A stretch of DNA of 64,000 bases from UBA4285 sp050944355 (GCA_050944355.1 JBMNQX010000006.1:1-64000), one strand, 5' to 3'; positions 16,185 to 26,281 are shown, counted from the stretch's first letter. The notes: generated from the letters alone by a model not told the origin. Numbers and translations: made by a program.

Positions 16185-18024
16185 TCCAGACGTTTTCGGC
16201 AGCCGCTTCGGTCATTCCGTCGATGGCCGCCAGCTCTTCTTTTGAGGCCGCGCGGATACCCCGGATATCATAGAACGCCCGCAGCAGCGCCTTCCGGCGG
16301 GCCGGCCCGATGCCGGGAATCGAGTCGAGTACCGAATCGGTCTCAGACTTTGCCCGCAGCTGTCTGTGATACGTGATCGCAAAGCGGTGCGCCTCGTCCT
16401 GAACTCTCGTGATCAGTTTGAACCCTTCTGAATGCCGGTCGATGGGAATTTCCACGTTGTGATAATACAGTCCCCGTGTGTTGTGGTGATCGTCTTTCAC
16501 CATGCCGGCCACCGGTATGGAAATGCCGAGACCATCCAGCACTTCGAGCGCCACGTTGACCTGTCCCCGGCCGCCGTCCATCAGAATCAGATCCGGAAAG
16601 CGCGAAAATCCGCTGCCCAGTTCTTTTTTCTCAAGATTCTGCTCGGCGAGGCCTCTGGTAAAGCGCCGGGTCAGCACCTCTTTCATGCTCTTGTAGTCGT
16701 CCGGGCCTTTCACGGTCTGGATCCGGAACTTCCGGTATTCGTTCTTGTCCGGCCTGCCATCCGTGAACACGACCATGGATCCGACCGACTGCACGCCGTT
16801 GGTATTGGAAATATCGTACGCCTCGACCCGATGGACATTCTCAAGTCCGAGCCAGCCGGCCACTTCTTTCATCGCGCCGACCGTCATCTGCTGCTCGCGC
16901 TTCTCGCGGTCCGCGTCTTTCACAAGCACCATTCGGGCGTTTTCCTCGGCCAGCTGCACGAGTTTTTCCTTCTGCCCTCTCTGCGGCGTCTGAATCAGAA
17001 CCGTTCTGCGGCGCCGGGTGGTCAGCCATTTCTCAATGATTTCCCTGTCCTCTATCTCAGTCTGCAGCAGGATATAATGCGGAATATAGGGCGTTCCGCC
17101 GTAGTACTGTTTCAGGAAGCCGCTCACGATGTCCGGAATTTTGTCTCCCTCGGCCACCGTCATGCGGAAATGATCGCGGCCGATCATGCGCCCTCCCCGG
17201 ATGAAAAAAATCTGAACGACCGCGCTCTGTCCGGTTGACGCCACTCCGATGACATCCCGGTCCTCTCTGTCGTCGCTCGTGATTTTCTGCTTCTGGGCCA
17301 CCTGCTTCACGTCGCGGATCAGATCGCGGATGGAAGCGGCGTCCTCAAACCGCAGCTCGTCAGACGCTTTCTGCATCTGCTGCGTAAGATTGTCCAGAAT
17401 CTCGTCGTAATGCCCGTTCAGAAACGAAATCACTTTCTGAATCTGCTGCCGGTAGTCCTCTTCGGAGATATACCCCTGACAGGGCGCGGAGCAGATGCCG
17501 ATTTCGTAGTTGATGCACGGCCGTTCTTTGCCGATGTCCTGCGGCAGTTTCCGGGTACACGTGCGGATCTTGTACAGACGGCAGAGCAGCCTGATGGTAC
17601 TCTTGACCGCCCAGGCCGACGTATACGGTCCGAAATAGCGGTTTCTGTCGTGCTTCACGTCCCTCGAAAACAACACCCGTGGGTACTTCTCAAGAACTGT
17701 CACCTTGATGAACGGATAACTCTTGTCATCCGTGAGCATCGTGTTGTAGCGCGGGCGGTAGCGCTTGATCAGATTGCTTTCCAGCACAAGCGCCTCGAGT
17801 TCAGAGCTCACGACGATGTACTCAAACCAGGCGATGTGACTCACCATGTGCACGATCTTCGGGCTCAAATTCCGGCTGCTCTGAAAATACTGACGCACCC
17901 GGTTCTTGAGCACGACCGCTTTGCCGACATAGATGATCACGTCATTTTCGTCGTGCATCAGGTAGCACCCCGGTTTGTCCGGAAGCTTCTTAAGTTCTTC
18001 CTGAAGATCAAATCCTTCTTTCAA
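16168..18024 (-). CDS. uvrC: Excinuclease ABC subunit C (UvrC)
   Basis: Makes both incisions in nucleotide excision repair. 618 residues, normal length. Domains in order: GIY-YIG nuclease (KPGCYLMHDENDVIIYVGKA, about 14-35), Cys-containing linker, UVR motif (about 205-240), the RNase H-like C-terminal nuclease (EAYDISNTNG, ILMDGGRGQV), and a helix-hairpin-helix pair (SIPGIGPARRKALL). The start overlaps the MATE stop by 4 bp (ATGA). Confidence 0.97.
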   Translation of the reverse strand: MKEGFDLQEELKKLPDKPGCYLMHDENDVIIYVGKAVVLKNRVRQYFQSSRNLSPKIVHMVSHIAWFEYIVVSSELEALVLESNLIKRYRPRYNTMLTDDKSYPFIKVTVLEKYPRVLFSRDVKHDRNRYFGPYTSAWAVKSTIRLLCRLYKIRTCTRKLPQDIGKERPCINYEIGICSAPCQGYISEEDYRQQIQKVISFLNGHYDEILDNLTQQMQKASDELRFEDAASIRDLIRDVKQVAQKQKITSDDREDRDVIGVASTGQSAVVQIFFIRGGRMIGRDHFRMTVAEGDKIPDIVSGFLKQYYGGTPYIPHYILLQTEIEDREIIEKWLTTRRRRTVLIQTPQRGQKEKLVQLAEENARMVLVKDADREKREQQMTVGAMKEVAGWLGLENVHRVEAYDISNTNGVQSVGSMVVFTDGRPDKNEYRKFRIQTVKGPDDYKSMKEVLTRRFTRGLAEQNLEKKELGSGFSRFPDLILMDGGRGQVNVALEVLDGLGISIPVAGMVKDDHHNTRGLYYHNVEIPIDRHSEGFKLITRVQDEAHRFAITYHRQLRAKSETDSVLDSIPGIGPARRKALLRAFYDIRGIRAASKEELAAIDGMTEAAAENVWNAFHA

Positions 18025-19373
18025 GCCTCATCCTCCCAGTACACCCGGAAATACCGGACGGCAAATGGTATCGTCAGCACACAGGAAATGACGTCCGACA
18101 CCGGCTGTGCGATCTGAATGCCGAAGAGCCCGAGCGCACTTCTCATGATCAGCAGAACCGGGATAAACACAAAGCCGCTGCGCAGCATCGAAAGAAACGT
18201 CGCGCCGGCTGCGCGCCCGGTCGACTGATAGAGCATATTTGTCGCCACGACAAATGCCTGTGTCAGCTGGGCGGCCAGCGCATAGCGCAGCGCCGGCGTT
18301 CCGATGGCGATGACCTCAGGGTCGTCCCGGAACACCCCGATCAGACTGTTTGAAAAGGCAAAGCAGATGGAGACAAAAATTACGAGCATCGTCTCCTGAA
18401 ACAGAATCGTCAGGTGATACGCCTTGCGCAGTCTCGTGTACTTCCCGGCTCCGAAGTTATAGGCCGAGACCGGCTGAAATCCCTGTCCGATGCCGATGAC
18501 GACCGTAAAGGTGAGCATCGTGATGCGCCCCACGATCGACATGCCCGCCACCGCCGCGTCTCCGTAGACGCGCGTGCTCCGATTGAGGAGCATCGTCGAC
18601 ACTGAGCTGAGCCCCTGCCTTGTCAGACTCGGAAACCCGACCATGAGGATCTGCGCGACGACAGAGGCTTTCAGCGACACATTTTTCAGGGAGAGTTTTG
18701 TCTGCGTCCTGCCGCGCAGAAACATCGAGAGCAGGATGAAAAAGCTGACGATCTGAGAGAGCGCCGTCGAGAGCCCGGCCCCGGAGATTCCCATGCCGAA
18801 AACAAACATGAACAGCGGGTCGCCGGCCAGATTGAGAAGTCCGCCGGACATGAGCCCGATCATGGCCAGTGAGGCATAACCCTCGTATCGCAGAATGTTG
18901 TTGAGCAGCAGGCTCGTCGTCAGAAACGGCGCCGCGATGGCGATCCAGAACATGTAATCCTCGGCATATGGCTGAATCGTGTCCGTGCTGCCAAGAAGTC
19001 TCGCGAGCGGCGAGAGAAACAAAAGCGTCAGCACTTCGAGAATGGCGCCGATGACAAAGTCAATCAGAAATCCCGTGGATCCGATGACCGAGGCCTCTTC
19101 CTTCCGGCCGGCTCCCAGTTTCTGGGCCGCCAGCGCGCCTGAGCCCTGCCCGCACATAAATCCGAACGCCTGCAGAATCGCCATATAACTGAAGACAATG
19201 CCCACCGCTCCCGAAGCGCTCGTCCCCAGCTGTCCGACAAAAAATGTATCGCCCAGATTGTAGACGCCGCTCACCAGCATGCTGAGCACCGTCGGAACCG
19301 ACAGCTTCAGAATGAGCGGTCCGAGCGGCATGTTCAGCATTTTGTCCCTCTGATCCCGGAATTGTGAAGCCAT
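18021..19373 (-). CDS. MATE-family multidrug/Na+ antiporter
   Basis: About 450 residues with roughly 12 hydrophobic segments in two homologous halves. The N-terminus has PLILKLSVPTVLSMLVSG followed by YNLGDTFFVGQLG, characteristic of MatE proteins. Exports cationic drugs or metabolites using a Na+ or H+ gradient; substrate unknown. ATG 19373 is chosen over 19415 because GAGGGG precedes it by 6 nt and the protein then begins MASQFRDQRDKM. Coupled to uvrC. Confidence 0.9.
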   Translation of the reverse strand: MASQFRDQRDKMLNMPLGPLILKLSVPTVLSMLVSGVYNLGDTFFVGQLGTSASGAVGIVFSYMAILQAFGFMCGQGSGALAAQKLGAGRKEEASVIGSTGFLIDFVIGAILEVLTLLFLSPLARLLGSTDTIQPYAEDYMFWIAIAAPFLTTSLLLNNILRYEGYASLAMIGLMSGGLLNLAGDPLFMFVFGMGISGAGLSTALSQIVSFFILLSMFLRGRTQTKLSLKNVSLKASVVAQILMVGFPSLTRQGLSSVSTMLLNRSTRVYGDAAVAGMSIVGRITMLTFTVVIGIGQGFQPVSAYNFGAGKYTRLRKAYHLTILFQETMLVIFVSICFAFSNSLIGVFRDDPEVIAIGTPALRYALAAQLTQAFVVATNMLYQSTGRAAGATFLSMLRSGFVFIPVLLIMRSALGLFGIQIAQPVSDVISCVLTIPFAVRYFRVYWEDEA

Positions 19374-19458
19374 GGATTCCCCTCTTTTTCTGCCCTTTTT
19401 CGCATCACGCCGCACCGGTTTAAAGCCGGATGCCGCTGTACATCTGTTATGGAAAATG

Positions 19459-19490
19459 AGACTGCCTCCCGAAATAAAAGGAGACAGTCT
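19459..19490 (-). terminator. Terminator of the large TPR/AAA-like gene
   Basis: On the minus strand AGACTGTCTCC and GGGAGGCAGTCT form an 11-bp stem (one G-T pair) with a short loop, followed by CATTTTCC. It is 46 bp after the stop codon at 19536. Confidence 0.7.
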
Positions 19491-19535
19491 TAGTTCTGGT
19501 TATTCTTTTTTCTTCAGCGCAGGTTCAGATTTCCG

Positions 19536-22500
19536 TCAGTCTTTGAAATCCGAATCGGTGAGAAGCGCATACTCGCCTCTCGTCTTCTTCTTGTGGAACA
19601 GGCCGCTCTTGCGGTTCTCCGCATGGGTGATCGCGGCGTCAATCATGCTGTGCAGATCGTCGAGCGACACCGTCTTCTTCTCTTCATGCAGTTTGTTCAC
19701 ACGCAGATAGAGCTCCAGGAGTGCGTCGTCATCGAGATCATACTTTCTCGCCCTGGCAAACCCCTGTGCTATTTTGACCAGTTCGTCGACCGTGTATTCC
19801 TTGATTGTCACGGTGTGATTGAACACCGAATTCATCTCCGGATTAAACTGCTGCAGTACCTGGATGGCCTTTTCATTGTCCTCCAGAATCACGATCATAC
19901 GTCCCGTGTCACCCTTCATGACAGCGAGCATATCCTGCATGGACTTCGGCTTGATGGTTCCGGCGTCTTCCACGATCAGAACCGTGCCGTACAGTTTGCG
20001 CATCGCCCTGCGGATTCCGTGCACATTGATGCTCTCGCCCGTCGTGCGCGCAACCCGGCGTCTCTTGTCCGGATACAGGAAATTGATGGCATGCACAATC
20101 GTGCGCGCCAGTCCCGTCTTGTCAGCGCTCTCGGTTCCGGTAATCAGGAGATTGCCTACCGAAGAGTCCTGGCGCAGAAGCTCTGTGTCCGTCGCCGAGA
20201 AATAATCGTAAAGCTGTGTCTCGATTCCTTCTGAATTCAGATACTTTGTAAACATCACCCGAAGGGACTTCGGAAGACGTTTTTTCTGTTGTCTGGCGTT
20301 CACCTGTGTCCCGGCTCCTTTCTGTACCGGAGCTGCCGGACGGACGGCCTTTTTCTGTACAGTTTCTCCCGCCTGAGAAGCTGTCTGTTTAACCGGCTTC
20401 TCTGTCTGGCTCGCGGTACGGTTCGTCTGTGCCGCCTGTGCCTGGCGCGCAAGCTCCTGCGCGCCGCGGTCCGGCATCAGTCTTGTCTTTTCCATGTCGG
20501 CCGCCGCTTCTTTTCTCGCCGGTTCAGCCGGCTTGTCAATCACCGCCGCAGCGGTCTGTGCCGCTTTCGGGGCTGATTCTGCCGGTGCCTCATTCTTGGC
20601 GGCCGGTTTTACTTCCGGCGCCGGTGAAGCCGCTTTTACAGGCTGTTTTGCTTCCGCCGCTGCCGTCTTTTCCGACGGAGAAGACATCAGCTTCACAGCT
20701 TCCTCTTCCAGTTTCATCGTCGCCTTGCCGGTGCGGATCTGAAGATCCGTCTGAGCCGCATGCAGGGCGATGGCAGCCTCTACTTTGTGGCGGGCAGCCG
20801 TCTCGTCGAAATTCCGGCCTGCCTTGCGGGCTTCCTCGCGCTGCTGCTGCATCATCTTGTCATAGGCTTCGCTCTTCTCGTCTTTTTCGTCGAGCATTCT
20901 CTCGAGCTCAGCCTTTGAGAACTGTCTGGTATCCTGCTTTCCGTACTTCTCCTCGCGGACGGTCTCCGCCCATTCGGCCAGTGTCAGCTGGCCTTCGATC
21001 TGGTCATCTTCCGTCTCTGCCTCAGCCTTCGGGACATCCGGGCGGATGATCCTTTCGGCCGCCGCGTTGGCGTGCTCGATCGCCTCTTTGATATTGTCAG
21101 TGTCGAACATCTTGTAGGAAGAAACTCCGGCGGAAAGTGATTCCTCGGCCTTTCTCTGCTCCTCGAGCTTTTTCAGCTGTGCGAGAGCCGACTCGGCCTC
21201 CGCCACACGTCTGGACTCTCTGGCCGCCTGCTCCTCAAGAAGCCGGTTCTGCTCTTCCAGAGCTTTCTTCTCTTCCAGCGCCCGTTTGGCCACTTCTTCC
21301 TTCTCGCGGGCCAGCGCCTCGTTTTCCTTCTCCAGAGCTTTCTTCTCGGCCATGGCCATAGCCGCTTCGCGCTCTTTCTGGCTGGCCATCTGAGAATTCT
21401 GCTCCTGCAGATGTCTCTTTTCCTCCAGCGCCTTTTCGGCCGCCGTCTTCTGCTGCTCCATCAGCATGCGGTTCTGTTCTTCAAGCACCCGTTTCTGCGC
21501 TTCAAGCTCGCGCTTCTGCGCTTCAAGCTTCTCGAGTGCGCGCTGCTGAAGACGGATCGCCTCGCGGTGCGCCTCGGCCTCCGCGTTCCGGCTCTTCTCG
21601 CCTTCATCATTTTCGGTCTCCTCCGGAATTTCCGGCGCGGCCGGCTCTGCCGGCGTCTCTGTCTGCGGCGTCACTTCCTGCGCCGTCTCGCCGGCAGGCT
21701 GTTCCTCCTGCGGCTCTTCGTCAGTCAGATTTTCATTCTCCTGCTCATTTTCCCTGAGAATGGCGCTCATGCTCTCGGCGATCTCTTTGCTGATATCAGC
21801 CGTATCGCCCAGATCCGCTGTCTTGAGAACTTCATCGATCTGCTTGACATCGTCGCTGTCCGTCTCTTTCTTCGGAGCTGTCATGGCATCCGCGTCATGT
21901 GCCAGTTCAGACAGATTCTGATTCATCTTGAGCTTTGCGGCGGAGATAAGACTGTTCAGGGATTCGGAAGCCTTTTTCAGGTCCGCGGTTCCCAGCGCGT
22001 CCTTCCCCATCGGCATATCATCCATCAGCGTATACGGCGCGTCGGCAGCCGCTTTGGCCGGTTCCTGTTCCGGCTGCTCCAGAGCAGATTTCACGGCCGG
22101 TTCCGCGTCCGCCGCCGTTTCCGGCACTGCCGCAGATTCTTCCGCTTCCGGTGTCTTTGCTTCCGGCGCTGCCACAGACTCTGCCGTCTCCGGCGCTTTC
22201 GCTTCCGTCTCTGCCTGCGGGACCGGTTTTACTTCCGGTGCCGTCTGCGGGATCGGTTTTGTGGTCTCCTCCGGGATTTCCTGCGCCTCGGCCGTCTGCG
22301 GAATCGGCGCCGTCGTCTCCTCCGCTTTCTGAGCCGCCTGCACGCCGGTCTGCGGGAGAGGTGCGGTATTCAGCGCGTCCTCCTCATCCATCTCTTCCCG
22401 GTTGTCAGGCTCCGGCACCTCTGCCGGCTGCACATCCTGTTCCACCGGTTTTGCAGCCTCTGCTTCCTTTACCTCCTGAGCTGTTTCTGTCTCAGGTTCA

Positions 22501-23366
22501 GCTGCCGGCGTTTCCTCTGCTTCTTCATCCTCGTCCTTGCTGACTACGTCCTGCAGTCCGCTGAACGCTCTGCGGAAAAACCCTCTGAGGCCGCCCTTCT
22601 TCTCCGGAATGACCGCCTTCGTGTCATCGTCCATGCCGCCTTTGGCCGCATAGTCGTTAATCGCCGACTCGACGTCGTCCTGCCGCAGCTGAGCCAGGCG
22701 GCTCTGCTCGGCAAACAGAAGCTCGCGGGTTTCCTCAAGCTTCTCGAGTTTTCTGTCTGAATTGTCATACAGTTCCTGCTGTTCCGGTGTAAGCGGCGCG
22801 CCGAGAGATTTCTTCAGCTTGACCGCTCTTTCGGCGAATTCACCGCTGTGAAAATACACACAGATTTCATCGCACACCGAAATGCAGTGTTCCTTCTGGC
22901 CCGTCTTGGAATACAGCTCTGCCAGACGATACAGATACCGCTCGTCGACCTCGCTCTTGCGGTATTCCTCCAGGATCTGAATCAGCTCAGAGTCCGGCGC
23001 TTTCTGCGCGCGGCGCAGATGATACCGGAGAATCAGACGGCTGGCATCATTCTTCGAAGCCTTTTCGTACTCGCGGCACATGCTCTCGGCATCTTTGAAC
23101 TCGCCGGTGCGGATCAGCAGCTCTGTCAGCTTATAGATCAGTTTGCGCCCGCCCAGGTTGCGGTTGTACGCGATGGCCGCTACGTCTCTGGCGTCTTCAT
23201 AGTCGCCGGCCGCCTCGTGTACATTGATAATCATCGCCAAAGTCGGCCAGTCCCTGACGTGGCGGAAATCCATCGTGGCCGCGAGTCTGGAAGCCTCGTC
23301 GTATTCCTTTTTCCTCGCCAGTTTCTGAACTTCTTCCAGCTTAATTCCAAATTCGTATTTATCCAA
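19536..23366 (-). CDS. Large TPR / coiled-coil / degenerate AAA-like protein of unknown function
   Basis: 1,276 residues, not assigned to a named family. Residues 1 to about 210 are paired helices with TPR spacing. About 260-590 is an acidic, Pro/Glu/Ala-rich low-complexity stretch. About 600-760 is strong heptad coiled coil rich in Glu, Gln, Lys and Arg. Another Ala/Lys/Gln-rich linker follows. The last 250 residues look like an AAA+ ATPase of the CbxX/SpoVK type: LLITGTESADKTGLA in the Walker A position, with Asp instead of Gly before Lys, TVLIVEDAG as Walker B, then IVILEDNEKAI as sensor region. No membrane segment. TTG 23366 is the start (GAGAGG about 9 nt upstream). Stands alone with its own terminator, next to recR. 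Possibly a scaffold with a regulated ATPase head. Confidence 0.75.
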   Translation of the reverse strand: MDKYEFGIKLEEVQKLARKKEYDEASRLAATMDFRHVRDWPTLAMIINVHEAAGDYEDARDVAAIAYNRNLGGRKLIYKLTELLIRTGEFKDAESMCREYEKASKNDASRLILRYHLRRAQKAPDSELIQILEEYRKSEVDERYLYRLAELYSKTGQKEHCISVCDEICVYFHSGEFAERAVKLKKSLGAPLTPEQQELYDNSDRKLEKLEETRELLFAEQSRLAQLRQDDVESAINDYAAKGGMDDDTKAVIPEKKGGLRGFFRRAFSGLQDVVSKDEDEEAEETPAAEPETETAQEVKEAEAAKPVEQDVQPAEVPEPDNREEMDEEDALNTAPLPQTGVQAAQKAEETTAPIPQTAEAQEIPEETTKPIPQTAPEVKPVPQAETEAKAPETAESVAAPEAKTPEAEESAAVPETAADAEPAVKSALEQPEQEPAKAAADAPYTLMDDMPMGKDALGTADLKKASESLNSLISAAKLKMNQNLSELAHDADAMTAPKKETDSDDVKQIDEVLKTADLGDTADISKEIAESMSAILRENEQENENLTDEEPQEEQPAGETAQEVTPQTETPAEPAAPEIPEETENDEGEKSRNAEAEAHREAIRLQQRALEKLEAQKRELEAQKRVLEEQNRMLMEQQKTAAEKALEEKRHLQEQNSQMASQKEREAAMAMAEKKALEKENEALAREKEEVAKRALEEKKALEEQNRLLEEQAARESRRVAEAESALAQLKKLEEQRKAEESLSAGVSSYKMFDTDNIKEAIEHANAAAERIIRPDVPKAEAETEDDQIEGQLTLAEWAETVREEKYGKQDTRQFSKAELERMLDEKDEKSEAYDKMMQQQREEARKAGRNFDETAARHKVEAAIALHAAQTDLQIRTGKATMKLEEEAVKLMSSPSEKTAAAEAKQPVKAASPAPEVKPAAKNEAPAESAPKAAQTAAAVIDKPAEPARKEAAADMEKTRLMPDRGAQELARQAQAAQTNRTASQTEKPVKQTASQAGETVQKKAVRPAAPVQKGAGTQVNARQQKKRLPKSLRVMFTKYLNSEGIETQLYDYFSATDTELLRQDSSVGNLLITGTESADKTGLARTIVHAINFLYPDKRRRVARTTGESINVHGIRRAMRKLYGTVLIVEDAGTIKPKSMQDMLAVMKGDTGRMIVILEDNEKAIQVLQQFNPEMNSVFNHTVTIKEYTVDELVKIAQGFARARKYDLDDDALLELYLRVNKLHEEKKTVSLDDLHSMIDAAITHAENRKSGLFHKKKTRGEYALLTDSDFKD

Positions 23367-23496
23367 AACAGGCGCCTCTCTTTATTCAGAATTCAATATA
23401 AAAGCACCCACCGGCATCGGCAGGATACAATCATTGAAATTTTATCACAGCACTTTAGCGTTGTAAATAATTCTTAACAATTGCCAATACAATAAA

Positions 23497-23535
23497 AGAA
23501 GGCCCTCGGAGACGCCCGTCTCCTCAGAACCTCTT
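23497..23535 (-). terminator. Terminator of dnaX-ybaB-recR
   Basis: On the minus strand an interrupted hairpin (AGAGG, then GGAGAC, loop, GTCTCC, then CCTTCT) is followed by TTTTATT, 33 bp past the recR stop. Confidence 0.75.
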
Positions 23536-23567
23536 TTATCCGCTTTTCCGCGGCAAATGCCTTTATC

Positions 23568-24167
23568 TCACATATCCGTGCGTCCTTCCAGGGCCCGCAG
23601 CAGCGTGACTTCGTCTACGCAGTCGAGATCGCCGCCCACCGGAACGCCGCTGGCGATCCTCGTCACTTTTATGCCGGTCGGGCGGATCAGACGCGCCAGA
23701 TACATGGCCGTCGTCTCTCCCTCCAGACTCGAGTTTGTCGCCAGAATCACTTCTTTAATATCTTCTTTGGCCAGCCGGGTCATGAGCTCCTTCATCCGGA
23801 TATCCTCCGGGCCGACGCCGTTCATCGGACTTATTGCGCCGTGGAGCACGTGGTACACTCCGTCGTACTTGCCGGTCTTTTCGTAGGCCGCCATGTCCCG
23901 CGTATCCTCCACCACCATGATGGTCGAGTGGTCTCTCTTGTCATCGGCGCACACAGGGCACAGATCACCGTCCGTCAGCGTGCAGCACTCTTTGCAGTAG
24001 TGGACGTTCTCTTTCGCGTCGAGGATCGCCCCCGAGAGCGCCTCCACCTGTTCTTTCGGCATGCTGATGATGTGAAATGCCAGCCGCTGCGCGCTTTTCG
24101 GTCCGATCCCGGGCAGCCTTGCGAGCTGCTCGATCAGGCGGCCGATATGGCTGCTGTAAATTTCCAT
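23568..24167 (-). CDS. recR: Recombination mediator RecR
   Basis: With RecF and RecO it loads RecA on gapped DNA. 199 residues, standard size. Helix-hairpin-helix RLPGIGPKSAQRLAFH, four-Cys zinc finger (CKECCTLTDGDLCPVC), and a Toprim domain (IMVVEDTRD, then HGAISPMNGVGPEDI). Three bp downstream of ybaB, in the conserved dnaX-ybaB-recR order. Confidence 0.97.
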   Translation of the reverse strand: MEIYSSHIGRLIEQLARLPGIGPKSAQRLAFHIISMPKEQVEALSGAILDAKENVHYCKECCTLTDGDLCPVCADDKRDHSTIMVVEDTRDMAAYEKTGKYDGVYHVLHGAISPMNGVGPEDIRMKELMTRLAKEDIKEVILATNSSLEGETTAMYLARLIRPTGIKVTRIASGVPVGGDLDCVDEVTLLRALEGRTDM

Positions 24168-24170
24168 GGA

Positions 24171-24521
24171 TTACATCAGTCCCCCGCCAAGGCCGCCGAG
24201 TCCGCCGGTCAGCTTGCTCATCTGTTCCTGGGCCGCCGACTCGCACGCCCGAAGCGCCTCGTTTGTGGCTGCCATGATCATGTCCTCGAGCATCTCGACA
24301 TCATCCGGGTCAACCGCCTCCGGGTCGATCTTTACCTTTGTGACTTCCTTTTTGCCGGAAACCGTCACTTCAACAGCACCGCCGCCGGCCGTCGCGCTGA
24401 ATTCCTGCGCCTCGAGCTTTTCCTGCTGCTCCTGCATCTGCCTCTGCATGCGCTGTGCCTGTTTCATGAGATTGTTCATGTTTCCCGGCATGCCGCCGCC
24501 ATAACCGCCGCGTCTTGACAT
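24171..24521 (-). CDS. YbaB/EbfC nucleoid-associated protein
   Basis: 116-residue DNA-binding protein of the EbfC family. A Gly/Met-rich N-terminus (MSRRGGYGGGMPGNMNNL) is followed by the family core, with a Gln/Met/Arg helix (KQAQRMQRQMQEQQEKL) and ATAGGGAVEVTVSGKKEV. Dimers bind DNA without strong specificity. The C-terminus ends in a Gly-rich segment. Between dnaX and recR. Confidence 0.94.
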   Translation of the reverse strand: MSRRGGYGGGMPGNMNNLMKQAQRMQRQMQEQQEKLEAQEFSATAGGGAVEVTVSGKKEVTKVKIDPEAVDPDDVEMLEDMIMAATNEALRACESAAQEQMSKLTGGLGGLGGGLM

Positions 24522-24536
24522 ATGTATCCTCCTGTC

Positions 24537-26207
24537 TCAGACCAGTCCGCTGTCCGAATCAGCCGTTTCTATCGGCATGCCCGGCTGCGGAATCACTGGC
24601 TCTCCTGAACCTTCATTTCTGTATTCTTTTTTTATTTTTACACCCCTGGCGATCCGATTTAAAGGAGCCGTAAATGATGTGACGGCTTCCGGGACCGCCC
24701 CCGCCGGCACATTGAGTATCAGCTCATTGCCATCTCCGATGGTCGGTATGACTTCATTCTCACCTTTCGTCAGATACGGTATTGTCGTCGGCTGTACCGC
24801 TTTAAGGTACTCTGCCACGCGGTCCCAGTTCTGAATAAGATACTCCGCCGTCGCGTCCCCGTCCGGGAGATCATAAGGAACCGGAGAATCCTCGTCGTTC
24901 GGATCGGCCTGCTTCGCGGCGCCGGCTGCGGGTGCGGCAGGCCTTTTTTTCAACTCTTCGATTGCCGCCTGCTGCTGCTCAAGCGCATTTTCCATGGCCG
25001 CGAGCCGGCTCTCGAGTGCCGCCATCTCTTGTTCGTTCCCGCCTCCTGCGTCCACGCCGTCTTCTGCGCCTTTGTCCATGGCGGGTTTGGTGCAGCGGAT
25101 CAGCGTCACCTCGGTCAGAACCCGCTTCTGCGTAGTCGCCGTCATCTTCCCGTACAGATCGCTGAAAAGCTCGATGAAGCGGATAATCCGGCTGACCGCC
25201 AGATCTTTCCTGCCGCCGCTGCTTTCCAGAGCTTTCCCGGCGTCGTCCTTCAGTTTTCTGAAGTTGTCCTCGGACATGTCCACGATGTCCGCCGTTATAT
25301 CCAGATCCGCCGACGTCATGACGAGCAGAACATTGCGCAGATACCAGATGAATCCGGACACAAACTGCGGGATTTCCTGGCCCGAGAGCAGGATTTCATT
25401 CAGGAGACTGAGCGCCTCGCCCGTTTTGTATTCGAGAAGGCAGTGCAGCATTTTCGAATGAACTTCCGTGTCCACCGCGCCCAGGATTTTCAGGACATCT
25501 TCGTACTCAAGATCCTTTCCGATGTAAAATGCCAGGCACTCGTCGAGCAGGCTCAGCGCGTCGCGCATCGAGCCGTCCGCCTGGCGCGCGACATACTGAA
25601 GCGCCTGATCGCTGGCCGAGAGTTTCTCTTTCTGAACCAGAGTTTTCAGCTGGTCAAAAATCGTCTCCGTCGGAATCCGGTGAAAATCGTAGCGCTGGCA
25701 GCGCGAGAGAATCGTCAGCGGAATCTTCTGAATTTCCGTCGTCGCCAGAATGAAAATCACGTAGGACGGCGGTTCCTCGAGTGTCTTGAGAAGCGCGTTG
25801 AACGCCGCGCCGCTGAGCATATGCACCTCGTCGATGATATAGACGCGGTACTTTCCCTCGGTCGGCCGGTAGCGGACCTGATCCCTCAGTTCCCGGATAT
25901 TGTCGACGCCGTTGTTGCTGGCGGCGTCGATTTCCACGACGTTCATATCCGATCCCTGCGCGATCGCCCGGCAGGACGCACACTCCCCGCACGGACTCCC
26001 GTCGACAGGGTGCTCGCAGTTCACCGCCCGCGCAAAGATCTTGGCCACACTGGTTTTGCCCGTGCCGCGCGTGCCGCAGAACAGGTATGCATGGCCGATC
26101 CTGCCCGTTTTGATCTGATTTTTCAGCGTCCGCACGACGGCTTCCTGTCCTCTGACATCATCAAATGTCTTCGGCCGCCACTTGCGGTACAAAGCCTGAT
26201 ATGCCAT
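24537..26207 (-). CDS. dnaX: DNA polymerase III subunit gamma/tau
   Basis: Clamp-loader ATPase of the replisome. 556 residues: MAYQALYRKWRPKTFDDV at the N-terminus, Walker A CGTRGTGKTS, a zinc module (CEHPVDGSPCGECASC), DEVHMLSG Walker B, and LSRCQRYDF sensor. After about 380 residues comes a variable tail, shorter than the tau of E. coli. ATG 26207 (not 26273) is chosen because AGAGGTGG precedes it and the product then begins exactly like its homologues. No obvious slippery poly-A/T heptamer for a gamma frameshift was noticed. The SRP RNA gene lies directly upstream on the same strand. Confidence 0.96.
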   Translation of the reverse strand: MAYQALYRKWRPKTFDDVRGQEAVVRTLKNQIKTGRIGHAYLFCGTRGTGKTSVAKIFARAVNCEHPVDGSPCGECASCRAIAQGSDMNVVEIDAASNNGVDNIRELRDQVRYRPTEGKYRVYIIDEVHMLSGAAFNALLKTLEEPPSYVIFILATTEIQKIPLTILSRCQRYDFHRIPTETIFDQLKTLVQKEKLSASDQALQYVARQADGSMRDALSLLDECLAFYIGKDLEYEDVLKILGAVDTEVHSKMLHCLLEYKTGEALSLLNEILLSGQEIPQFVSGFIWYLRNVLLVMTSADLDITADIVDMSEDNFRKLKDDAGKALESSGGRKDLAVSRIIRFIELFSDLYGKMTATTQKRVLTEVTLIRCTKPAMDKGAEDGVDAGGGNEQEMAALESRLAAMENALEQQQAAIEELKKRPAAPAAGAAKQADPNDEDSPVPYDLPDGDATAEYLIQNWDRVAEYLKAVQPTTIPYLTKGENEVIPTIGDGNELILNVPAGAVPEAVTSFTAPLNRIARGVKIKKEYRNEGSGEPVIPQPGMPIETADSDSGLV

Positions 26208-26281
26208 ATCCACCTCTGAAAGGAAAGCCGGACACACCGCGCGCGTGGCGGCATCTCCGGCCTTTAGCAGCAAATAAAAAT

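Noticed and set aside
21411..22760. 449-codon plus-strand frame, Arg/Leu-rich
   Set aside because: Complement of the low-complexity Glu/Ala segment of the giant TPR protein; composition artefact.
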